From the NCBI GenBank assembly GCA_903886985.1, contig CAISOI010000825.1, forward strand, positions 1-5,293: DNA of 5,293 nucleotides, in the 5' to 3' direction. This DNA is from an uncultured Chthonomonas sp. (GTDB lineage: Bacteria > Armatimonadota > Chthonomonadetes > Chthonomonadales > CAJBBX01). Below the pieces are notes generated by a model. It saw only the letters and a program-made list of their open reading frames with translations. It was not told the origin of the DNA and made no database searches. This document shows positions 1 to 5,293 of the stretch, piece after piece (position 1 is the first letter of the stretch; the number at the start of each line of letters is the position of its first letter). A program made the translations under genes and the position numbers.

Positions 1-1
1 G

Positions 2-1735
2 CGGAACGTCCCCGGAGTGTGGACACATGGATTCTATGACGGTTGGGCACCGAACTACATGTTTTACATTGCCAATGGACACAATTCGATTGGCAGGTTC
101 TACGAGACTTTTGGTAATAGCAGTCCGGATACACAAAATCGAACTGTTGGACCACAATCGGGAAGAGATTGGTTCCGCCCGAATCCGCCATTGAATACCG
201 TTAGGTGGTCTCTGCGGAATAACGTGAATTATCAGCAGAGTGCGGCACTTCTGGCTTTGCATTACACTGCGGATCATAAGGACGAGCTTCTACACAATTT
301 CTATCTAAAATCGAAGCGGTCGATTGAAAAGGCACGAGTTGAAGGTCCCGCGGCTTACATTCTGCCGGGCGATGAGAAGCACAAACCGCAGCAGGCAGAA
401 TTGATCAAGATTTTGCGATTGCAGGGAGTTGAGGTTCATCAGACCGACGCACCTATTGAGATTGCTGATGGTAAGTTTCCGGCGGGATCGTATGTTGTTC
501 GCATGGATCAACCTTACAGCCGCATGGCCGACATGTTGCTGGATCTTCAGTATTACAATGTGAATGACCCTGCGCCATACGACGACACTGGTTGGAGCTT
601 GGGACCACTGAAGAACGTTCGCACCGTCCGTTCGGAGGATGTGAAGCTTCTTCAATTGCCGATGAAACAACTTACGGGTGAGACAGAATTGCCACCGATT
701 TATTCTGGAAAAATGCCTCGAATCGCGCTGATGCACACCTGGCAAAACACTCAGAACGAAGGATGGTGGAGGCTGGGTTTCGAACAGTGGAAAGTTCCCT
801 ATGAATATATCGACCCACATAAAATCCGAGATACAGCTGACTTGCGAACAAGGTGGGATGTCATTATTGTGCCGCCCGGAGCATTCAGTGGATCGTCACT
901 AGTTAGCGGTGTTGGGGGCAGTCAACCCATTCCGTGGAAGAAAAGCGCTGAAACGCCGGCATTGGGTGTGCCAGATTCTACCGATGATATTCGTGGTGGA
1001 ATAGGTGCCGATGGTGCGGCGAAACTTAAGAAATTTGTGGAAGGCGGCGGAGTTCTTATCGGTGGACAAGGTAGTTCTTCGGCGCTCATCGACCTCGGTC
1101 TCGCTCCGGGAGTGACTACCGCCAGACCCGCTGGTTTTCAAGGACAGGGAACTGTTTTCAATGCCGTTGTAACGGACCCAAATAGTCCGGTCACTGCTGG
1201 GCTTGAAGAATCCGTGGCAGTCTATTTTAGTAACGGTCCTTTCTTCCAGATAGCGGGAGAAAATAATCCCAAAGTTGCCGAGGCGGTAACTGGTGGTGGA
1301 GGTGGGCGTCGAGGTGGTGGCGGAGGTGGTGGTGGGTTTGGTGCTGCTAGTGGAAGACCCAGTGGTCGGGGAAGTATTCGAGACGCGGATGTCGTTCAGG
1401 CACGGGTGAATCCGAACCGAAAACCGAATACCGACAAAAAGAGCCGACTGTCTGCAAACTTCGATCCGAAGTCGATATCTCTGCCAACCTGGGCTAAGGA
1501 ATTGGCTCCGACTAGCACGGGACCACGGGCATTGTTGCGGTTTGCGGATGCCGATGATCTACTGGTCAGTGGTATGTTGGCAGGGGGCGAAGCCTTGGCT
1601 GGGCGTGCGGCGGTAGTTGATGTGCCAATGGGGAAAGGTCATACGATTCTCTTCTCGATCAATCCCATGTGGCGTGCCGAAACTCAGGGCAGCTATACCA
1701 TGGTGTTCAATGCCTGTTTGAACTTGCCAAACTAG
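2..1735 (+). CDS. M14-family zinc carboxypeptidase-like protein, C-terminal part (5' truncated by window edge)
   Basis: The frame is open from base 2, so the true start lies outside the window; the GTG at 17 is an internal Val codon. Numbering here counts from that codon. Residues 1-34 (THGFYDGWAPNYMFYIANGH, then GRFYETFGN) look like the end of the M14 catalytic domain of large bacterial peptidases. Glu30 is a candidate for the catalytic glutamate; the HxxE zinc site would lie upstream and is not visible. Residues about 110-225 form a family-typical middle region (AAYILPGDE, FPAGSYVVRMDQPY, PYDDTGWSL). Residues about 233-572 resemble a class I glutamine amidotransferase-like (ThuA-like) fold: PRIALMH, WDVIIVPPG, KFVEGGGVLIGG, GHTILFSINP. 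The expected elbow holds GQGSSS and no Cys, so this domain is probably non-enzymatic. A Gly-rich stretch lies at 426-440. Such proteins are usually exported, but the signal peptide is outside the window. It is closed by a terminator, so it is not part of the downstream operon. Substrate unknown. Confidence 0.85.
   Translation, partial: RNVPGVWTHGFYDGWAPNYMFYIANGHNSIGRFYETFGNSSPDTQNRTVGPQSGRDWFRPNPPLNTVRWSLRNNVNYQQSAALLALHYTADHKDELLHNFYLKSKRSIEKARVEGPAAYILPGDEKHKPQQAELIKILRLQGVEVHQTDAPIEIADGKFPAGSYVVRMDQPYSRMADMLLDLQYYNVNDPAPYDDTGWSLGPLKNVRTVRSEDVKLLQLPMKQLTGETELPPIYSGKMPRIALMHTWQNTQNEGWWRLGFEQWKVPYEYIDPHKIRDTADLRTRWDVIIVPPGAFSGSSLVSGVGGSQPIPWKKSAETPALGVPDSTDDIRGGIGADGAAKLKKFVEGGGVLIGGQGSSSALIDLGLAPGVTTARPAGFQGQGTVFNAVVTDPNSPVTAGLEESVAVYFSNGPFFQIAGENNPKVAEAVTGGGGGRRGGGGGGGGFGAASGRPSGRGSIRDADVVQARVNPNRKPNTDKKSRLSANFDPKSISLPTWAKELAPTSTGPRALLRFADADDLLVSGMLAGGEALAGRAAVVDVPMGKGHTILFSINPMWRAETQGSYTMVFNACLNLPN
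1292..1336 (+). repeat. GGT/GGN-rich low-complexity tract encoding a poly-Gly segment
   Basis: Fifteen codons, mostly GGT with some GGA, GGG and GGC, encode five Gly, two Arg and eight Gly inside the C-terminal domain of the M14-like protein. The segment sits between the predicted strand region ending near FFQIAGENNPKVAEAV and the basic linker RPSGRGSIRDADVV. It is therefore probably a flexible surface loop. The codon repetition could allow slippage in multiples of three without breaking the frame. Gly-rich insertions of this sort are, from memory, common in related acidobacterial peptidases. Confidence 0.8.
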
Positions 1736-1744
1736 GCGGATGTG

Positions 1745-1786
1745 AGAGGGCTAGATAAATCTTGCCCTCTAATCTGCTTTATTTGT
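1745..1786 (+). terminator. Rho-independent-type terminator after the M14-like gene
   Basis: The left arm at 1745-1755 (AGAGGGCTAGA) pairs with 1760-1770 (TCTTGCCCTCT) around a TAAA loop. This gives ten base pairs with one T-T mismatch in the stem. A T-rich but interrupted tail follows (CTTTATTT, about 1777-1784). The hairpin begins 10 bases after the TAG stop of the peptidase gene and ends well before the next gene. The stem is strong and the tail is imperfect, so termination is likely but perhaps incomplete. Confidence 0.75.
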
Positions 1787-1870
1787 GAAGCGTCCTAATC
1801 TTCCGAGCATTGAAAGTTCCGATTTCTAAATTGCATGATCAAGCTGCGGAATGGGACGAATTTAGTTGCA

Positions 1871-1886
1871 TCTCACAAAAGTGAGG
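1871..1886 (+). promoter_or_regulatory. Small hairpin overlapping the candidate Shine-Dalgarno of the glycohydrolase gene
   Basis: CTCAC at 1872-1876 and GTGAG at 1881-1885 form a perfect five-pair stem around an AAAA loop, extendable by a wobble pair (T1871-G1886). The right arm contains GAGG (1883-1886), the only Shine-Dalgarno-like sequence before the ATG at 1901; the gap to that ATG is 14 bases, which is long. If translation starts at 1901, the hairpin would partly mask the ribosome site. If it starts at 1835, the repeat is simply coding sequence. A stem this short can arise by chance. Confidence 0.3.
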
Positions 1887-1900
1887 AAATAATTAACATT

Positions 1901-4069
1901 ATGAATGCCTCAAATCCTCTCAGCACTGGACCCATTCCCGTTGACTATATTGAACGCGTATATGCCGGTGTTCTCGGCAAAATAATAGGTGTATACCTCG
2001 GTCGGCCTTTTGAAGGGTGGAGTTACGAAAAGATACGATCCGAATTTGGGCAGATCGATTATTACGTTCACGAGAGATTAGGTGTACCGCTAATCGTTTC
2101 TGATGACGATATTTCGGGCACATTTACTTTTCTACGCGCACTGGAAGACCATGGTCCCACCTCTGATATTTCCTCAAAACAGATCGGGCAGACTTGGCTT
2201 AATTACATCATTGAAAACAAAACAATTCTATGGTGGGGTGGGATTGGGCAGTCTACTGAACATACGGCGTTTCTGAATTTGAAAAATGGGATCGATGCTC
2301 CAGATTCTGGCTCCATTGAAACAAACGGATCGACTGTCGCAGAACAGATTGGCGCGCAGATATTTATTGACGGATGGGGGCTTGTGGCACCCGGAAATCC
2401 TGATCTTGCCGTGAAACTGGCAGGGGAGGCAGCTTGCGTTAGCCATGATGGCGAAGCAGTTTATGCTGCACTCGTAATCGCCGCAATGGTGTCGATGGCG
2501 TTTGTAGAACCGGACATTGATAAGCTCTTGGATTGTGCCACATCTTACATTCCTTCCGAGAGTATTGTCTCGACAATGATTGCGGATATTCGGGAATGGT
2601 CCAGCGTCGACTTTGATTGGCGGGTCACCCGACAAAAGCTGGAAGAGTTATTTGGTTATCACAAATTTCCAGGAAATTGTCACGTAGTTCCCAATCACGG
2701 CGTAATCATTCTCGCCTTGCTACATGGCAAAGGAGATTTCAGCGAATCGTTACGAATTGCGAATAGTTGCGGGTGGGATACCGATTGCAATTCTGCAAAT
2801 GTCGGTTGCATTCTAGGTGTTCGGAACGGTTTGGTGGGATTTGAGACTGGACCAGATTGGCGCGGGCCTGTTGCCGATCGCTTGTTTTTACCTACCGCCG
2901 ATGGTGGAAGGTGCATTACCGATGCGGTTCGTGAGAGTTATGCTGTAGCGGCAATGGGGCACAAATTGACGGGTTCGACACTTGCAGGTCCGAAAGATGG
3001 AGCACGATTCCACTTTTCACTTTCGGGGTCCGTGCAAGGATTTGTTTCCGAGCAGTTGGTGGAAAGTAGGGGTGTTGTAACCCGCATTTTTAACACATCT
3101 GAAATCGAGCCTGATTCTCGTACACTCCGTGCGGATTTCCGATATTTATCTTCCGGTCGATTTGCGCGCATTAAGACTGCCACGTTTGCTTCCCCTGAAA
3201 AGCTGCAGATGGAAGGGTATGGGCTGCAGATGTGTCCGACGCTCTATCCGGGCCAAACCGTGCATGCGAGAGTGAGAGTAGCTGCCAACTCTGCGGTTGA
3301 ACTTCGGTTGTATTTGCGGCAGTACAATCACTTGGATACATTAACGCACCTATTCGCTCCTTCACTCACGGTTGAGAATACGGAATGGAACTCACTTTCC
3401 TGGCGCGTTCCGGAAGAGGGCGGATACCCAATTGCAGAAATCGGAGTGGAAGTGAGTTGTGATGGTCGCGCGGATGGTTTCATTGAGATCGATACATTAG
3501 ATTGGTCAGGGGCGCCGGATGTGACGCTCGCGCGGACGGAGGGTGGCGACGTCTGGCAGAGAGCGTGGGTAGATGCAGTTGACGAGTTCAGCGTAATAGG
3601 CAATTCAAGCACTTTTCAGGTTATTCAGAATCGAGATGAAATTGGATTGATCGCTCAGGGGACCTCCGAGTGGGAAAGCTATACCGCGACTGCACTGATC
3701 ACGCCGTGGATTGTACGCAGGTGCGGATTGATTGTTGGTTGCCGTGGTCTTACGCGGTATTTTGCATTCGTATTCGCAAAAAACGAGGTGCAGTTGATCC
3801 AATGTTGGGATAGTGAGATAGTACTTGGGCGCGAGCCGTTCGTGTGGAACCAAGATCAATGCTATCAATTCAATGTAACGATTTTTGGTAATCACATTTT
3901 TTGCTCTATGGACGGCGTTGAGTTACTGAATTGTATCGTTGATGTGGGTAGTTCGATCTCAGGAATGGTGGGCTACTTTGTTGAACGGGGAAGAATTACG
4001 ACGGAGGGAATCATCATTACCCCCTTCAATGTTGAAACTGAATCTATAGAAATGGAAGTGATTGAATAG
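1901..4069 (+). CDS. ADP-ribosylglycohydrolase family protein with C-terminal beta-rich (carbohydrate-binding/LamG-like) extension
   Basis: Numbering is from ATG 1901 (722 aa). Residues about 16-330 are an ADP-ribosylglycohydrolase (DraG/ARH-type) domain. RVYAGVLGKIIGVYLGRPFEG is the usual opening; Asp68-Asp70 (SDDDIS) and Asp293/Asp295 (GWDTDCNSANVG) match the two acidic clusters that hold the dinuclear metal site; WGGIGQSTEHTAF and CVSHDGEAVYAA are further family blocks. The last acidic motif has Cys296 where DraG has Thr; I recall this as common in the long subfamily. The family removes ADP-ribose from proteins or small molecules, but the long subfamily's substrate is not established. Residues about 370-540 and 550-712 look like two beta-sandwich modules (YPGQTVHARVRV, RLYLRQYN, WNSLSWRVP; then WESYTATALITPW, YQFNVTIFGNHIFCSMDG), suggesting glycan or ligand binding. 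An in-frame ATG at 1835 would add 22 residues but has no Shine-Dalgarno, and the domain starts better from 1901. No clear signal peptide is seen from either start, so it is probably cytoplasmic. Confidence 0.88.
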   Translation: MNASNPLSTGPIPVDYIERVYAGVLGKIIGVYLGRPFEGWSYEKIRSEFGQIDYYVHERLGVPLIVSDDDISGTFTFLRALEDHGPTSDISSKQIGQTWLNYIIENKTILWWGGIGQSTEHTAFLNLKNGIDAPDSGSIETNGSTVAEQIGAQIFIDGWGLVAPGNPDLAVKLAGEAACVSHDGEAVYAALVIAAMVSMAFVEPDIDKLLDCATSYIPSESIVSTMIADIREWSSVDFDWRVTRQKLEELFGYHKFPGNCHVVPNHGVIILALLHGKGDFSESLRIANSCGWDTDCNSANVGCILGVRNGLVGFETGPDWRGPVADRLFLPTADGGRCITDAVRESYAVAAMGHKLTGSTLAGPKDGARFHFSLSGSVQGFVSEQLVESRGVVTRIFNTSEIEPDSRTLRADFRYLSSGRFARIKTATFASPEKLQMEGYGLQMCPTLYPGQTVHARVRVAANSAVELRLYLRQYNHLDTLTHLFAPSLTVENTEWNSLSWRVPEEGGYPIAEIGVEVSCDGRADGFIEIDTLDWSGAPDVTLARTEGGDVWQRAWVDAVDEFSVIGNSSTFQVIQNRDEIGLIAQGTSEWESYTATALITPWIVRRCGLIVGCRGLTRYFAFVFAKNEVQLIQCWDSEIVLGREPFVWNQDQCYQFNVTIFGNHIFCSMDGVELLNCIVDVGSSISGMVGYFVERGRITTEGIIITPFNVETESIEMEVIE

Positions 4070-4627
4070 ATGGCACATACTCGTGAAGATGCATGGGCAC
4101 TTGTGACAGAATGGACTGCCTCGGACTCCCTCCGAAATCATGCATTGGCGGTGGAGGCTGCGATGCGGTTTTATGCTGAAAAGTTAGGGGGAGATATAGA
4201 GCTATGGGGTTTGGCTGGGCTCCTTCACGACTTTGATTATGAGCGATACCCGGAGGCACCAGCACATCCGACTATGGGGATGAATCATCTGCGGAGCCTA
4301 GGATGGTCAGAAGCGATAATTGATGCTATAGCAGGACATGCGCCGTATCTGGGAGTGCCGCGAGAATCCTTGATGGCAAAAGCGCTTTTCGCAGTTGATG
4401 AACTCTGCGGGATGATTACCGCAGTGGCTTACGTGAAACCGACCAGAAGCATAGCCGATGTGGAGGTTTCGTCGGTGAAGAAGAAATTGAAGGACAAATC
4501 CTTCGCGAGGTCGGTATCTAGAGAGGATATTGCGCTGGGGGTTGAGGAGTTGGGAATTCCTCTGGATGAGCACATCCAGAACTGCATTACTGCATTGCAG
4601 GGAGTTTCAGAGTCGCTGGGATTGTGA
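4070..4627 (+). CDS. HD-domain (HDIG-type) phosphohydrolase-like protein
   Basis: This 185-residue protein matches, from memory, a widespread uncharacterised HD-domain family in length and along its whole sequence. Candidate metal ligands of the HD fold are His24 (SLRNHALAVEAAM), His53-Asp54 (GLLHDFDYERYP), His66, His90 (IAGHAPY) and Asp110 (ALFAVDEL). The C-terminal half has family-conserved blocks: PTRSIADVEV, SVKKKLKDKSFA, VSREDIALGVEELGIPLDEH. HD proteins generally hydrolyse phosphate esters, often of nucleotides, using bound metals; the substrate of this family is unknown to me. No membrane segment or signal peptide is visible, so it is expected in the cytosol. The ATG directly follows the TAG of the glycohydrolase gene (TAGATG), with a weak GGAAG at 4054-4058, pointing to translational coupling in one operon. 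A paired role with the glycohydrolase, for example on ADP-ribose or a sugar phosphate, is only inference. Confidence 0.87.
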   Translation: MAHTREDAWALVTEWTASDSLRNHALAVEAAMRFYAEKLGGDIELWGLAGLLHDFDYERYPEAPAHPTMGMNHLRSLGWSEAIIDAIAGHAPYLGVPRESLMAKALFAVDELCGMITAVAYVKPTRSIADVEVSSVKKKLKDKSFARSVSREDIALGVEELGIPLDEHIQNCITALQGVSESLGL

Positions 4628-4651
4628 ATTTGGATATCGTCTGATTACCTC

Positions 4652-4698
4652 TAATACGTGTCTAGCGATCGGGCCGCAATAGTAATACACGCTAAAGC
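4652..4698 (+). repeat. Imperfect repeated motif in the gap before the TIR gene
   Basis: TAATACgtgtCTAgcg at 4652-4667 recurs loosely as TAATACacgCTAaagc at 4683-4698, 31 bases apart. Within it, CGTGT (4657-4661) and TAGCG (4663-4667) have inverted partners ACACG (4687-4691) and CGCTA (4690-4694). It lies in the 121-base gap and could be an operator or a weak attenuating structure, but the matches are short. No convincing -35/-10 pair and no strong terminator were found in the gap; TATATT at 4712-4717 is a possible -10 with no good -35. Confidence 0.25.
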
Positions 4699-4736
4699 CA
4701 GTATATGTCATTATATTGCTTAGAATCAATTTCCCT

Positions 4737-4740
4737 GAGG
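4737..4740 (+). promoter_or_regulatory. Shine-Dalgarno that fixes the TTG start of the TIR gene
   Basis: GAGG at 4737-4740 is followed by eight bases and then TTG at 4749. This is ideal spacing for a ribosome-binding site. There is no ATG or GTG in the same frame between the upstream in-frame stop (TAA at 4683-4685) and the TIR domain, so this site decides the start. Other in-frame candidates (TTG 4716, CTG 4743) lack a properly spaced site. Confidence 0.7.
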
Positions 4741-4748
4741 CACTGAAC

Positions 4749-5293
4749 TTGACAATTCAACAAGATGAACCGATTCGAATCTTTATCTGCTATGCCAGAT
4801 TGGACAATAAATGGTTTGACCCCGACAATGACCATAGTATAATTCCTCACCTAACATCCTCACTGAGACGGGAGAAAGTAGAGATTTGGTACGATCAGGA
4901 ACTTAAAGCCAGTGAAAAGTTTCTTCCACGCATATTTGAGGAGATTGATCACGCCGACATTGCAATCCTGATGGTGACGCAAAACTTCTTAAACTCTGAA
5001 TTCATTGAACAACATGAGTTGCCCCGAATCAGGGCACGTGCAGAAAAGAAACTGCTCGCGGCCACTCCCATTCTGGTTGAGCCATGCGATTGGCACGAGG
5101 AAGAATTCTTGAGTTCTCTTCAGATTTTGCCGCGAACGGTCAAACCCCTTGTCGATCACGTTCATATCGTGTCTGACTGGTCTCATATCAAGCACGATTT
5201 AACAACGGAATTGAAGAGTTTAATCCGAATGATCAGGCAGCATCGCGCTGATTTATCAATAAATACCGGTAGCGAGATCAAAACGGATCTGCC
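4749..5293 (+). CDS. TIR-domain protein, N-terminal part (3' truncated by window edge)
   Basis: The frame begins at a TTG codon and is still open at the window end, giving 181 visible residues. Residues 9-160 form a bacterial TIR domain. The first strand is IRIFICYARLDNKWF; the second block is RREKVEIWYDQEL; then come EEIDHADIAILMVTQNFLNS and SEFIEQHELPRI; AATPILVEP is a later strand; the end is HDLTTELKSLI, a typical last helix. Glu90 falls where the catalytic glutamate of NAD+-cleaving TIR enzymes lies, in the helix after the FLNS loop, so NADase activity is plausible. In bacteria TIR domains serve as effectors or signal generators in anti-phage systems (for example Thoeris and TIR fusions) and also as virulence or scaffold proteins. 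The partner domain after residue 181 is not visible, so the system type cannot be named. The gene has its own ribosome site and lies 121 bases after the HD gene. No signal peptide is seen. Confidence 0.85.
   Translation, partial: MTIQQDEPIRIFICYARLDNKWFDPDNDHSIIPHLTSSLRREKVEIWYDQELKASEKFLPRIFEEIDHADIAILMVTQNFLNSEFIEQHELPRIRARAEKKLLAATPILVEPCDWHEEEFLSSLQILPRTVKPLVDHVHIVSDWSHIKHDLTTELKSLIRMIRQHRADLSINTGSEIKTDL

Noticed and set aside
17..19. GTG as the start of the peptidase gene
   Set aside because: The frame stays open to the window's left edge and the residues before it (RNVPG) continue the family motif, so the GTG is an internal Val codon.
305..820. Minus-strand open frame of 171 codons inside the peptidase gene
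   Set aside because: It lies wholly opposite a clear coding frame, its product has no recognisable domain, and composition fits a shadow frame.
1810..1838. TTGAAA as a -35 box for the glycohydrolase gene
   Set aside because: No TATAAT-like sequence lies at an acceptable distance (about 17 bases); the correctly spaced hexamer is GCATGA.
2228..2635. Minus-strand open frame of 135 codons inside the glycohydrolase gene
   Set aside because: It is antisense to the strongly conserved glycohydrolase blocks, and the translation is Cys/Arg-rich without a recognisable fold.
4666..4671. CGATCG palindrome as a repeat element of the HIP1 type
   Set aside because: It is a single copy and the flanking bases do not complete the octamer, so it is expected by chance.
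4989..5195. Minus-strand open frame of 68 codons in the last part of the window
   Set aside because: The opposite strand carries the TIR domain in one uninterrupted frame, which explains the conservation-like sequence.

Overview
The window carries four genes, all on the + strand. The first is cut by the left edge and the last by the right edge. No RNA genes, insertion sequences, CRISPR arrays or tRNAs were seen. The protein types suggest a soil- or water-type Gram-negative bacterium: a large M14 peptidase with a Gly-rich, glutaminase-like tail, and an ADP-ribosylglycohydrolase with extra beta-rich domains. Acidobacteriota is my best guess, with Planctomycetota or a related phylum possible. 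This is inference from protein style, not from a marker gene.

Region by region: (1) Positions 2-1735 are the C-terminal part of an M14-family zinc carboxypeptidase-like protein, probably exported. It ends at a good hairpin-plus-T-rich terminator (1745-1786). (2) Positions 1901-4069 (or from 1835) encode an ADP-ribosylglycohydrolase-fold enzyme with a long C-terminal beta-rich extension. (3) Positions 4070-4627 encode a conserved HD-domain phosphohydrolase-like protein. Its ATG directly follows the TAG of gene 2, so these two are almost certainly co-transcribed. (4) After a 121-base gap, a TTG-started frame at 4749, with its own Shine-Dalgarno, encodes an N-terminal TIR domain and runs off the window.

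The terminator separates the peptidase from the rest. Genes 2 and 3 form a small operon. The TIR gene is codirectional but may be a separate unit. TIR domains in bacteria are often NAD+-consuming immune or signalling enzymes. A TIR gene beside an ADP-ribosylglycohydrolase-fold enzyme and an HD hydrolase is therefore the most interesting juxtaposition here. The sequence alone does not show that they work together: this type of glycohydrolase and this HD family are also found in housekeeping contexts.
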